A stretch of DNA of 64,000 bases, taken from contig SZOX01000017.1 of the NCBI GenBank assembly GCA_030263385.1, forward strand, positions 9,019 to 73,018, written 5' to 3'. Position numbers and translations under genes: made by a program. The DNA comes from Zeimonas sp003577305. Lineage in GTDB: Bacteria > Pseudomonadota > Gammaproteobacteria > Burkholderiales > Burkholderiaceae_E. Every line of letters starts with the position of its first letter. The stretch's first letter is position 1. The notes beneath the pieces were generated by a model that searched no databases, had not been told where the DNA came from, and was given only the letters and a program-made list of their open reading frames with translations. This document shows positions 32,892 to 42,500 of this stretch, in pieces.

Positions 32892-34043
32892 TCAGGATTG
32901 CCGCGCTTCGAAGGCCTGTGCCACCCTTGCGGCGAATGCGCCGGCGCGCGCCGGCATCGCGTCGCCCGCGGCCAGCAGGTTGCCGCCGATCAGCAGCATC
33001 GTATCGGGTCCGTAGTCGTCGAGCATCTCCGCGACCCGCTCCACGCTCATGCCGCCCGCGGCCACCGGCAACGCCGGCGCGTGCGCGCCCAGCGGCGCGC
33101 GAGCGGCGGCGGCAATTGCCAGGCAGTCGTCGCGCGGGTAGCTGAAGCGCCCGCCCCAGTTGGGAAAGATGGTCGCGTCGGCGCCGAAGAGCCGGAACAG
33201 CTGCCCGAGCAGCAGCGGCGCGGCGATGCGGGCCTGCCCCGCGAGCGCCGGGTGCGCGAGCAGCAGCACGCCGGCCTCGGCGCGTACCTGTTCGACGAAG
33301 CCGGGCACGCCGAGGATCATCGGGCAGGCGAGCGCGGCCGCGACGCCTTCGTCGCGCAGCAGCGCGAGTTGTGCGGCCAGTCGCCGCGGGCCGCCCGACA
33401 GGCTGGGCGCGTAGACCGAGCGATGCCCGGCGAGCGCGTCGCCGTCCTGCGCTTTCTCGCGGTTGGCGCGCTCGATCGCCGCCTGCACCCGCGGCACGCG
33501 CTGCGCGAACGGCGCGCAGGCCTGGTCGGCGATGCCGTGGTCGTCCTTGATCACGTCGATGCCGGCGCGCGCGAAGGCGTAGGCCAGCGCGGCCAGCGCT
33601 TCGGGCGCGAGCCCCTGCGGCTTGAGCGCGGTGCAGCTCAGCGGCCGGCGGGTGCCTGCAGCGCCCACTGCGGCGCGCCAGCCGTCGATGCCGTAGCGCG
33701 GCCCGGGCAGCGCGGCGAGCATCGGCGCCGGCAACTGCAGGTCGACCAACCCCACGTCGGGCTGCAGCGAGCAGTTGCCGAACAGCACGTTCATCAACTG
33801 GCCGGGTTCGCCGCCCACAGTCTCGGCAGCGAGCGCGATCTGCACGTCGAAGCTTCCGGGCGCATCGCGCACGGGTTCGATCGACTGCACCTTGCCGACC
33901 ACTTCGCTGCGCACGCGCGCGTCGCGCACCGCCTCGGGCGGCATCTCGATCGACTGCTCGATCGCGAGCGCCTGCGCGCGCGCCTCGATCGCCCCGGAAG
34001 GGCATCGGATGCGATAGCGGGCCGACATGCGCTCGGACGACAT
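32892..34043 (-). CDS. RuBisCO-like protein (form IV)
   Basis: A 383-residue protein with the RuBisCO large-subunit fold. Recognised segments: GKVQSIEPV, NVLFGNCSLQPDVGLVDLQLP, TALKPQGLAP (K175 position kept, K177 replaced by Gln), GIDVIKDDHG (K201 and D203 kept, E204 replaced by His), and PVAAGGMSVERVAEMLDDYG plus TMLLIGGNLL (phosphate site). The altered active-site residues show it cannot be a true CO2-fixing RuBisCO. Family members are enolases/isomerases in methylthioadenosine or sulfur-carbon salvage. It starts the operon RLP-cupin-crotonase-sugar dehydrogenase, all coupled or overlapping. Confidence 0.88.
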   Translation of the reverse strand: MSSERMSARYRIRCPSGAIEARAQALAIEQSIEMPPEAVRDARVRSEVVGKVQSIEPVRDAPGSFDVQIALAAETVGGEPGQLMNVLFGNCSLQPDVGLVDLQLPAPMLAALPGPRYGIDGWRAAVGAAGTRRPLSCTALKPQGLAPEALAALAYAFARAGIDVIKDDHGIADQACAPFAQRVPRVQAAIERANREKAQDGDALAGHRSVYAPSLSGGPRRLAAQLALLRDEGVAAALACPMILGVPGFVEQVRAEAGVLLLAHPALAGQARIAAPLLLGQLFRLFGADATIFPNWGGRFSYPRDDCLAIAAAARAPLGAHAPALPVAAGGMSVERVAEMLDDYGPDTMLLIGGNLLAAGDAMPARAGAFAARVAQAFEARQS

Positions 34044-34125
34044 GCGCCAAGCATAGCGCGCGGGCCGGGCGGATTAGGACGTCGGTGGAATTGCGGCCGC
34101 AACGCGGCGTCGATAGCTTGGGCGC

Positions 34126-37100
34126 ATGGCTACGACACCGATTTCCCGCAACCCGCTCCGCGGCCGAGCCGTCCTCGTTCGCCGCGCCGTCGCCGCGGCT
34201 GTCGCCTGCGGTGCGGCGATGGCGCCGGCGCTGTGCGCGGCAGCGCTCGCAACCTGCTCGCCGGCCGGCGGGGCGCCCGCCCGCGCCTCGGGCGCCGGGC
34301 TCTCGTTGGGCGGGGCGATCGGCCCCGGGGTGGGCGGCAGCGGCGTCGACGCCTTCGTCGCTCGGCTGGCCGGCGAGCCGGACGCGCCGCCGCCCTCGGT
34401 CTGCGGGGTCGCGCCACCTGCGACGGACGCGGCCGCGCAGGCGCAAACCGGCAGCGAACCGGCCAGCCTGCCTGCGTCGGGCATCGATCGGGCCGCCGGC
34501 AATCCGGTCGACGTGGCCACCGGCAACAAGTACCACCGCCAGGTCGACGTCGATCTGCCGCATCCCGAGTCGAGCTCGCTGTCGTCCGAAGGCCCGGCTG
34601 CCGCGCTCGGCATCGGGCAGCACGACTCGCTGCTGTTGCGCTTCGCGCGGCACTACAACAGCCGCAGCGATTTCGCGTTGTCGCTCGGGCGCGGCTGGAG
34701 CCACAGTTTCGACACGCGGCTCGCGCGCGTGCTGCGCGGCCAGCGCGTCGAATTGCAGCTCATCCAGGCCGACGGCCGGCGCACGGTCTTCGAGCGTGGC
34801 GCCGACGGCGGCTGGGGCACCGGGCGCGTCGCCGACGGGCTGATCGAAGAGAACCCCGCCGATGCCGCGGCGAGCTTCGTCTGGCGCTGGCCGGGCGGGC
34901 GCCGCGTTGTCTTCGACGCGCAGGGCCGGCTCGCGTCGATCGTCGCTGCCGACCTCGACACGATTCGCCTGCGCCGCGACGAGGCCGGCCGGCTGGTCGA
35001 GGCGAGCGACAGCTCGGGCCGTGCGCTCGGCTTCGAGTATTCCGGTGCGCACCTGGTCGCTCTGCGGCTGCCCGACGGCCAGCGCGTCGAATACGGCTAC
35101 GACGAGCACGGCCAACTGGCCACGGTGCGTTATCCCGATGGCCGCACGCTGCGGCATCACTACGAAGATGCGCGCGCCTTCCACCTGCTCACCGGCATCA
35201 CCGACGCCGACGGGCGCCGCAGCCGCTACGCGTACGACGACGCGCGCCGTGCCGTGCTGTCGCAGGCCATCGGCCGATCCGAAGCGCAGGCGCTGCGCTT
35301 CGCCTACCGGCTGCCGCCGCGCGCCGGCGCGCCGGGTTCGACCACCGTCACCGTCGGTAATCAGGTCAGCCGGTTTCGCTGGGTCGAGCGGGCGGGCAGC
35401 GGCGCGGCGCTGCTCGCCACCGACGGCGCCGGCTGCGAACAGTGCCCGCCGATGGGCGTGCGCGCTTCGCTCGATCGCGACGGGCGCATCGTGTCGATCG
35501 GATCGATGACGATCCGCCACGATGCGCTGGGCCGCGTGGTCGAGCGGCGCGTGGCCGCGGGCAGCGGCGCGGCTGGCAACAAGGCGGCCGGCAGGGAAGC
35601 GGCCAGCTCCGAAGCGAGCGACTGGGTCGAGCGGCTGCACTACGCGGAGCCCGACCCGCTGGCCGGGCCGACGCGCATCGAGCGCTCCAGCGTCGTCGCG
35701 GGCCGCACGCTGGTGCTCGCGATCGGCTACACCCGCCGCGGCCAGGTGGCCGCGATCGACGTGGCCGGGTTCGCGCCGGGGCGCGACGCGCCCGAAGCGG
35801 TCTCGGCCGCGTTGCGGCTGCAGTATGCGGAGTCCGGGCCCGCCCTCGGCAAGCTGGTGGCGATCGCGCGCGACGGCGGCAGCCAGGGCGTGGTGCGCAC
35901 CGTCTTCGTCCACGATGCGCAGCGCCGGCTCGTGCGCATCGGCCACGCGGCAGTGCTCGCGCACACGATCGAGCGCGATGCGATCGGCCGTCCGATCGTC
36001 GAACGCCTGCCCGACGGCAGCCAGCGAACGCGCGCGTTCGACGCCGGCTGGCGCCTGGCCTCGAGCAGCCAGCGCGGCGCGGGCGTGCGCTTCGAATACG
36101 ACGATGCCGGGCGCCCTCGGGCGGTGGAATGGTCGGGTGGCGAGCGCTGGACGCTGCGGCTGCGCAGCGACGGCGTCGAGATCGAGTCCAATCACGGCTG
36201 GCGGCGCAGCTTCGCCGCCGGTGGCGAACGCGCGGCTCCGGCGCCCGCGGCCACCGCGGCGCTTCCGGTGGCGATCGCGAGCGCCACGCCGGGCCGCCAG
36301 ACGATCGTCGACGCGGCGGGCGCCCGCACCGATTTCCTGTACGACGACCTCGGCCGGCTGGTCGAAGTGCGCTCGGCGCGCACGGGTTCGCGCCGGCAAG
36401 GCTACGACGCGCTCGGGCGGCTCGCGCGCATCGAGCACGCCGACGGCCGCCTCGATCTGCGCCGGCACGACTTCGCCGGCCGCGTGATGCGCCGCGAGCA
36501 GATCGCCGGCGACGAGCGCATCGTCACCCGCTTCGGCTACGAAGGCGGGCGACTCGTCACGATCGATCATCCGGTGCAGCGCTCGGTCGCGCGCCACGAT
36601 GCGCTCGGTCGCCTGGTCGAACTCACGCACGAGCGCAACGGCGCCAGTTGGCGGCAGGCGTTCTCCTACGATGCGCGCGGGCGCCTCGCCACGCGCGAGT
36701 TGCCCGATGGTTCGCGGCTGCTGCAGGCCTACGACGCGCAGGGCCGCGACGATGCGCTCGGCCTGCTCGCGCCGGGGGCCAGCGAAGTGCGCTGGCTCGC
36801 GCGGCGGGCGGCGCCGCGTGGCGGCGAGTCGCTCGCGCTGGAACTGGGCAACGGCATCCGCTTCGAGCGGCAACTCGACGGCGCGGGGCGGCCGGCGTCG
36901 ATGCGCTGGTTGCGCGCCGCCGCGCACTCCGAAGAGGGCGCGCCGGCCGCGCGAGCCTGGAATGCGCTCGATCCCGGCACGCTGCCGTTTCGCAGGCTGC
37001 GCTGGCATCGACTCGGGGTGCCGCTGTCGATCGATCACGAGTTCGGCGAGGATCGCTACGGCTACGACCGCTTCGGGCGCCTGATCGTGCGCGAACGTCA

Positions 37101-38826
37101 CGCGCCCGATGCAGCGCCGGATGCCGCGCCCGAGCACGTCGAGTACTTCCTGCACGACGCCCTGGGCGAGCGGCTGGCGGCGCGCAGGCGCGACGGCAGC
37201 GACTGGCACGCGCCCGATCCGCGGCACAACGCGCAACCGGATGCATCGGGGCGCCCCACCCGCCTGGGCGCGCTCGCGCTGCGCTACGGCGCGCAGGGCC
37301 GCATCGTCGAGGCGCGCGGCGAGCAGGGCGCCACCCGTTATGCCTACGACGCATTCGGCGTGCGGGCCGCGCGCAGCGGGCCATCGGGCGAACGCGGGTT
37401 CCTGCATCACGCGGGCGCGCTGGTGGCCGAGACCGATGCCGAGGGGCAGCTCGCGCGCCAGTACCTGCGCTGGCGCGGGCAGCTCGTCGCGGTGCTCGAG
37501 CATCGGCGAGCTTCCGGCGGGCGGCGCGCAGCGCCCGACTCGCTCACCTGGATCCACGTCGACCATCTCGGCGCGCCGATTGCCGCCACCGACGAAGCGG
37601 GGCGCGTGGTGTGGCGCGGCGACTTCGACGCGTTCGGGCGCCTCGCGCGCGAGCGCGGCGGCTTCCGGCAGCCGCTGCGCCTGCCAGGCCAGTACTTCGA
37701 CCCCGAGACCGGCCTGCACGACAACGTGCTGCGCAGCTACGACCCCGATGCCGGCCGCTACCTCGAGCCCGATCCGCTCGGGCTCGCCGCCGGGCTGAAT
37801 CCGTTTGCGTACGTCGACGGCAACCCGCTCGTGGCAACCGATCCGCTCGGCCTGCTCCTGTTCGCGTTCGACGGCACCGGCAACGGCCCCACCGGCCAGA
37901 ACGGCGAAGACATCTCCAACGTGCGCAAGTTCTTCGAGCAGTCCGACGATCCCCACAAGTGGTACATGGCCGGCGTCGGCCGCGACGACCCCGGCAGCGG
38001 CATCGAGGGCGGGGCGCTCGACCTGATCGACGCGCGCAGCGCGCGCGCCCGCGTCGACTGGATGCTCGGCACGCTCGACGCGTTCCTCGACGACTCCTGG
38101 ATCGGCAAGTCCGCCCCGATCGACGTGATCGGGTTCTCGCGCGGCGCCGCGATGGCGCGCGACTTCGTCAACCGGGTCGCCACATTGATCGACGCGCGCC
38201 ATTACCTGGCGCGCGGCATCTGCGTCGACCTGCGCTTCCTCGGCCTGTGGGACACCGTTGCCCAGTTCGGGCTGCTCGGTTCGGGCAACGCGCGCTGGCA
38301 GCTGGCCATTCCGTCGGCGGTGCGCGCCGCCTTCCACGCGGTGGCGCTGAACGAGCGCCGCGCGCTGTTTCCGCTCGAGTCGGCGCTCGGCGGCGGCGGC
38401 TTCGTGGTCGAGCGCGGCTTCATCGGCGACCACTCCGACGTGGGCGGCGGCAACGCCGAGGGCGACCTCTCCGACATCTCGCTCGCCTGGATGACGCAGA
38501 TGGCGCGCTCGATGGGCGTGCCGGTGCGCGAACTGCAGTACGCCGACCGCTACGTCGCCGACCCGCGAATCCACGCCCGCAACTACAGCGGCATGGGCGA
38601 CCGCTACGTCTACCGGCGCGATGCGCGCGGGCGGATTGCCGCCCGCACCACCCAGCGTGCAGGCGCGATCGGCGGCATGAGCTGGCGCGACACCGCGGCC
38701 TTCCTGGTGCCCTACACGCGTCGCGGCATCGACGGGCGCGGCCAGCCGTCGATCGTCGGCAGGGTCGACATGCGTGCCTATGCCGCGTGGCTGAAGGCCT
38801 CGTACGGCATCGAGATCGGTTACTGA
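34126..38826 (+). CDS. Rhs-repeat protein with C-terminal Tle/DUF2235 lipase-like domain
   Basis: A 1566-residue protein. A signal peptide-like N-terminus (about residues 1-40, hydrophobic AVAAAVACGAAMAPALCAAA) is followed by a DUF6531-type lead (GNPVDVATGNKYHR), many YD-type Rhs repeats (YDEHGQLATVRYPDGRTLRH and others), and the Rhs core (DPETGLHDNVLRSYDPDAGRYL). A DPLGL...DPLG boundary ends near residue 1242. The tip (from about 1243) is a DUF2235 hydrolase: FDGTGN (D1249), nucleophile elbow GFSRGAA (S1338), and HSDVGGG (H1436, D1438). No PAAR or VgrG is attached, and no immunity-like gene lies next to it. Likely a secreted phospholipase-type effector or toxin; the secretion route is unclear. 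Confidence 0.88.
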   Translation: MATTPISRNPLRGRAVLVRRAVAAAVACGAAMAPALCAAALATCSPAGGAPARASGAGLSLGGAIGPGVGGSGVDAFVARLAGEPDAPPPSVCGVAPPATDAAAQAQTGSEPASLPASGIDRAAGNPVDVATGNKYHRQVDVDLPHPESSSLSSEGPAAALGIGQHDSLLLRFARHYNSRSDFALSLGRGWSHSFDTRLARVLRGQRVELQLIQADGRRTVFERGADGGWGTGRVADGLIEENPADAAASFVWRWPGGRRVVFDAQGRLASIVAADLDTIRLRRDEAGRLVEASDSSGRALGFEYSGAHLVALRLPDGQRVEYGYDEHGQLATVRYPDGRTLRHHYEDARAFHLLTGITDADGRRSRYAYDDARRAVLSQAIGRSEAQALRFAYRLPPRAGAPGSTTVTVGNQVSRFRWVERAGSGAALLATDGAGCEQCPPMGVRASLDRDGRIVSIGSMTIRHDALGRVVERRVAAGSGAAGNKAAGREAASSEASDWVERLHYAEPDPLAGPTRIERSSVVAGRTLVLAIGYTRRGQVAAIDVAGFAPGRDAPEAVSAALRLQYAESGPALGKLVAIARDGGSQGVVRTVFVHDAQRRLVRIGHAAVLAHTIERDAIGRPIVERLPDGSQRTRAFDAGWRLASSSQRGAGVRFEYDDAGRPRAVEWSGGERWTLRLRSDGVEIESNHGWRRSFAAGGERAAPAPAATAALPVAIASATPGRQTIVDAAGARTDFLYDDLGRLVEVRSARTGSRRQGYDALGRLARIEHADGRLDLRRHDFAGRVMRREQIAGDERIVTRFGYEGGRLVTIDHPVQRSVARHDALGRLVELTHERNGASWRQAFSYDARGRLATRELPDGSRLLQAYDAQGRDDALGLLAPGASEVRWLARRAAPRGGESLALELGNGIRFERQLDGAGRPASMRWLRAAAHSEEGAPAARAWNALDPGTLPFRRLRWHRLGVPLSIDHEFGEDRYGYDRFGRLIVRERHAPDAAPDAAPEHVEYFLHDALGERLAARRRDGSDWHAPDPRHNAQPDASGRPTRLGALALRYGAQGRIVEARGEQGATRYAYDAFGVRAARSGPSGERGFLHHAGALVAETDAEGQLARQYLRWRGQLVAVLEHRRASGGRRAAPDSLTWIHVDHLGAPIAATDEAGRVVWRGDFDAFGRLARERGGFRQPLRLPGQYFDPETGLHDNVLRSYDPDAGRYLEPDPLGLAAGLNPFAYVDGNPLVATDPLGLLLFAFDGTGNGPTGQNGEDISNVRKFFEQSDDPHKWYMAGVGRDDPGSGIEGGALDLIDARSARARVDWMLGTLDAFLDDSWIGKSAPIDVIGFSRGAAMARDFVNRVATLIDARHYLARGICVDLRFLGLWDTVAQFGLLGSGNARWQLAIPSAVRAAFHAVALNERRALFPLESALGGGGFVVERGFIGDHSDVGGGNAEGDLSDISLAWMTQMARSMGVPVRELQYADRYVADPRIHARNYSGMGDRYVYRRDARGRIAARTTQRAGAIGGMSWRDTAAFLVPYTRRGIDGRGQPSIVGRVDMRAYAAWLKASYGIEIGY

Positions 38827-38863
38827 GCGCGCCCGGGCGCGGTGCCGCGGCCGGCGCGCGGGT

Positions 38864-39367
38864 TCAGCCGGTTTCGGGACCGAGGCCGCAGTAGCGGCCG
38901 CCCACGTAGACGAGCGGGCGCCGGTTCGCGGTGCGCACCCGCTCGACGCGTCCGATGAACAGGAGGTGGTCGCCCGCGACCTGCGTCGAATGGGTGCGGC
39001 ACTCGATGTAGGCCGCGCACCCGTCGATCAGCGGCATCCCGCCCAGGCCGGTGTGCGTCGCGACGCCGTGGAACTTGTTGCGCACCGGCGAGGCGAAGCG
39101 CCGCGAGATCGCGGCCTGGTCTTCCGCGAGGATATTCACCGCGAAGTGCCCGGCGGCTTCGAACGCGTGCCGGCTCGAACTGCGCGTGCCCAGCGACCAC
39201 AGGATGAGCGGCGGATCGAGCGACAGCGAGTTGAACGAATTCACCGTCAGGCCGACGTAGACGCCGTCGGCGTCCAGTGTGCTGATCACGGTCACGCCGG
39301 TGGGAAAGCTGCCGAGCGCCCGGCGCAACGCGGCCTGGTCGATGGCGGGGAGGGTTCGGATCGTCAT
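38864..39367 (-). CDS. Flavin reductase family protein (flavoprotein reductase-like)
   Basis: A 167-residue split-beta-barrel protein: LRRALGSFPTGVTVISTLDADG, the flavin-binding loop VGLTVNSFNSLSLDPPLILWSLG, and the C-terminal VECRTHSTQVAGDHLLFIGRVERV. It is the HpaC/FRP-like family supplying reduced flavin to a two-component monooxygenase. No monooxygenase lies next to it here. It is divergent from icmF; the 183-bp gap holds the icmF operator. Confidence 0.87.
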   Translation of the reverse strand: MTIRTLPAIDQAALRRALGSFPTGVTVISTLDADGVYVGLTVNSFNSLSLDPPLILWSLGTRSSSRHAFEAAGHFAVNILAEDQAAISRRFASPVRNKFHGVATHTGLGGMPLIDGCAAYIECRTHSTQVAGDHLLFIGRVERVRTANRRPLVYVGGRYCGLGPETG

Positions 39368-39442
39368 TTGCGGCCGATGCTATCCGAATCGGCGCGCCGA
39401 TCGGCGCCGACCCCGCCGGGCGGCGGCGACACACCCGGATAA

Positions 39443-39471
39443 TTGACGTTGACGTAAACGTCAATTAACGT
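39443..39471 (+). promoter_or_regulatory. icmF promoter with LiuR-like operator
   Basis: A 7-2-7 dyad TTGACGT-AA-ACGTCAA (39449-39464) lies between a -35 TTGACG (39443-39448) and a possible -10 TAACGT (39466-39471). It is similar to the TTGACGTnnACGTCAA-type site of LiuR (MerR family), the regulator of branched-chain amino-acid breakdown in proteobacteria. Repression by promoter overlap is the simplest reading. Confidence 0.65.
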
Positions 39472-39550
39472 CGCAGGCTTGCCCGCCTCGCATCGCCCGC
39501 CCCTGCGGGCGATACTGGCGACGACACGCCTTGCGCACGGGATCACCGCC

Positions 39551-42500
39551 ATGACCGACCTGTCCGACCAGAAGAAGCTGGCCGCCTACCGGCTGAAGAA
39601 CAAGGTGCGCTTCGTCACCGCCGCGTCGCTCTTCGACGGCCACGACGCGTCGATCAACATCATGCGGCGCATCCTGCAGAGCCGCGGCGCCGAGGTGATC
39701 CACCTCGGGCACAACCGCTCGGTGCGCGAGATCGTCGATTGCGCGCTGCAGGAAGACGCCCACGGCATCGCGGTCTCGTCCTACCAGGGCGGGCACGTCG
39801 AGTTCTTCAGGTACATGATCGACCTGCTGCGCGAGGCGGGCGCGTCGCACGTGAAGGTGTTCGGCGGCGGCGGCGGCGTGATCGTTCCGGACGAGATCGA
39901 CGAGCTGCAGGCCTACGGCGTGGCGCGCATCTACAGCCCCGAGGATGGCCAGCGCATGGGGCTGCAGGGGATGATCGCCGACATGCTCGCGCGCTGCGAC
40001 GTCGACCTGTCGCAGTACGCGCCGACCGACCTCGACGCGATCGTTGCACCGGCGAAGGGGCCGCTCGGCGCGTCGCGCCGCGCGCTGGCGCAGGCGATCA
40101 CCGCGCTCGAACTGGGCCACGTCGCCGGGCGGCTCGACGAGGCCGGCTTCGCCGCCTGGCGGCGCGCGCTGCACGAGCGCGCCGAGGCGATCGGCACGCC
40201 CACGCTGGGCATCACCGGCACCGGCGGGGCCGGCAAGAGCTCGCTCACCGACGAGCTGGTGCGCCGCTTCAGGCTCGACCACGACGACCGGCTGCGGCTG
40301 GCGATCGTCTCGGTCGATCCGACGCGCCGCAAGAGCGGCGGCGCGCTGCTGGGCGATCGCATCCGCATGAACGCGATCGACCATCCGAACGTCTACATGC
40401 GCTCGCTCGCCACGCGCGAGGCCGGCAGCGAGATCAGCCGCGCGCTGCCCGACGTGATCGCGGCCTGCAAGGTCGCGGGTTTCGACCTGATCATCGTCGA
40501 GACCTCGGGCATCGGCCAGGGCGACGCGGCGATCGTGCCGCTGGTCGACGTCACCCTGTACGTGATGACGCCGGAGTTCGGCGCCGCGAGCCAGCTCGAG
40601 AAGATCGACATGCTCGACTTCGCCGACTTCGTCGCGATCAACAAGTTCGACCGCAAGGGCGCGATGGACGCGCTGCGCGACGTCTCCAAGCAGTACCAGC
40701 GCAACCGCGAGGCCTTCGCCCGGCGCCCCGACGAGATGCCGGTCTACGGCACGCAGGCCTCGCGCTTCAACGACGACGGCGTGACGGCGCTCTACCAGGG
40801 GATGCTGCCGCGGCTCGTCGAGTTGGGGCTGAAGATCCCGCCGCGCGCCGACGGCACGACCGCCGGCCGGCTGCCGAAGGCGGCGCTGCGGCACTCGTCG
40901 GGCCAGGTGGTGATCGTGCCGCCGCAGCGCGTGCGCTACCTCGCCGAGATCGCCGAGGCGGTGCGCGGCTACAAGCGGCACGCGCGCGAGCAGGCGCGCA
41001 TCGCGCGCGAGGCGCAGCAATTGCACGAATCGGCGCGCATGCTGCGCGAGGACGACGGCGAGAAGAGCGGCGCGCGCAAGACGGTGCAGGCGCTCGCCGA
41101 ACAGCGCGAGGAGCGGCTCGACGCCGCTTCGAAGAAGCTGCTGGCGATGTGGCCGGCGATGCGCAAGGCCTACGCCGGCGACGAATACGTGGTGAAGATC
41201 CGCGACCGCGAGATCCGCACGGCGCTCACCTGGACCTCGCTGTCGGGCACGAAGATCCGCAAGGTGGTGCTGCCGGGCTACGAAGACCACGGCGAGCTGC
41301 TGAAGTGGCTGCTGCTCGAGAACGTGCCGGGCTCGTTTCCCTACACCGCCGGGGTGTTCGCGTTCAAGCGCGAGAACGAAGACCCGACGCGGATGTTCGC
41401 CGGCGAGGGCGACCCGTTTCGCACCAACCGGCGCTTCAAGCTGCTCTCCGAGGGCATGCCGGCCAAGCGTCTGTCCACCGCGTTCGACTCGGTGACGCTG
41501 TACGGCCACGATCCCGACCTGCGCCCCGACATCTACGGCAAGGTGGGCAACTCGGGCGTGAGCATCGCCACGCTCGACGACATGAAGGTGCTGTATTCGG
41601 GCTTCGACCTGTGCGATGCGGCCACCAGCGTGAGCATGACGATCAACGGCCCGGCGCCGACGATGCTCGCGATGTTCATGAACACCGCGATTGACCAGCA
41701 GGTGGAGAAGTTCGGCCGCGACAACGGCCGCGAGCCCACCGACGACGAACTCGCGAAGATCCGCGCGTGGACGCTCGCGACGGTGCGCGGCACGGTGCAG
41801 GCCGACATCCTGAAGGAAGACCAGGGGCAGAACACCTGCATCTTCTCCACCGAGTTCAGCCTGAAAGTGATGGGCGACATCGCCGAGTACTTCGTGCACC
41901 ACGACGTGCGCAACTTCTACTCGGTGTCGATCAGCGGCTATCACATTGCCGAGGCGGGCGCGAACCCGATCAGCCAGCTCGCGTTCACGCTGTCCAACGG
42001 CTTCACTTTCGTGGAGGCCTATCTCGCGCGCGGCATGCACATCGACGACTTCGCGCCCAACCTGAGCTTCTTCTTCAGCAACGGCATGGACCCGGAGTAC
42101 ACGGTGATGGGGCGCGTGGCGCGCCGCATCTGGGCGGTGGCGATGCGCGAGCGCTACGGCGCCAACGAGCGCAGCCAGAAACTGAAGTACCACTGCCAGA
42201 CGAGCGGGCGCAGCCTGCACGCGCAGGAGATTGCGTTCAACGACATCCGCACCACGCTGCAGGCGCTGATCGCCACCTACGACAACGCCAACAGCCTGCA
42301 CACCAACGCCTACGACGAGGCGATCACCACGCCCACCGAGGAGAGCGTGCGCCGCGCGATGGCGATCCAGCTGATCATCAACCGCGAGTGGGGCCTGGCG
42401 AAGAACGAGAACCCGAACCAGGGCAGCTTCATCGTCGACGAGCTCACCGAGCTGGTGGAAGAGGCGGTGCTCGCCGAGTTCGAGCGCATCGCCGAGCGCG

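Noticed and set aside
32892..34043. A true carbon-fixing RuBisCO large subunit
   Set aside because: Active-site positions are replaced (K177 to Q, E204 to H), it is too short, and no small subunit or phosphoribulokinase lies near.
32422..38574. A 2050-codon open frame on the minus strand opposite the Rhs gene
   Set aside because: It is an artefact of high G+C third-position bias; only its last part (cupin, 32422-32889) has family features, while the remainder is a low-complexity arginine/alanine-rich shadow of the Rhs gene.
35442..38894. A long plus-strand frame inside the Rhs gene
   Set aside because: It lies in another frame of the Rhs coding sequence and translates to arginine-rich filler without start or motifs.
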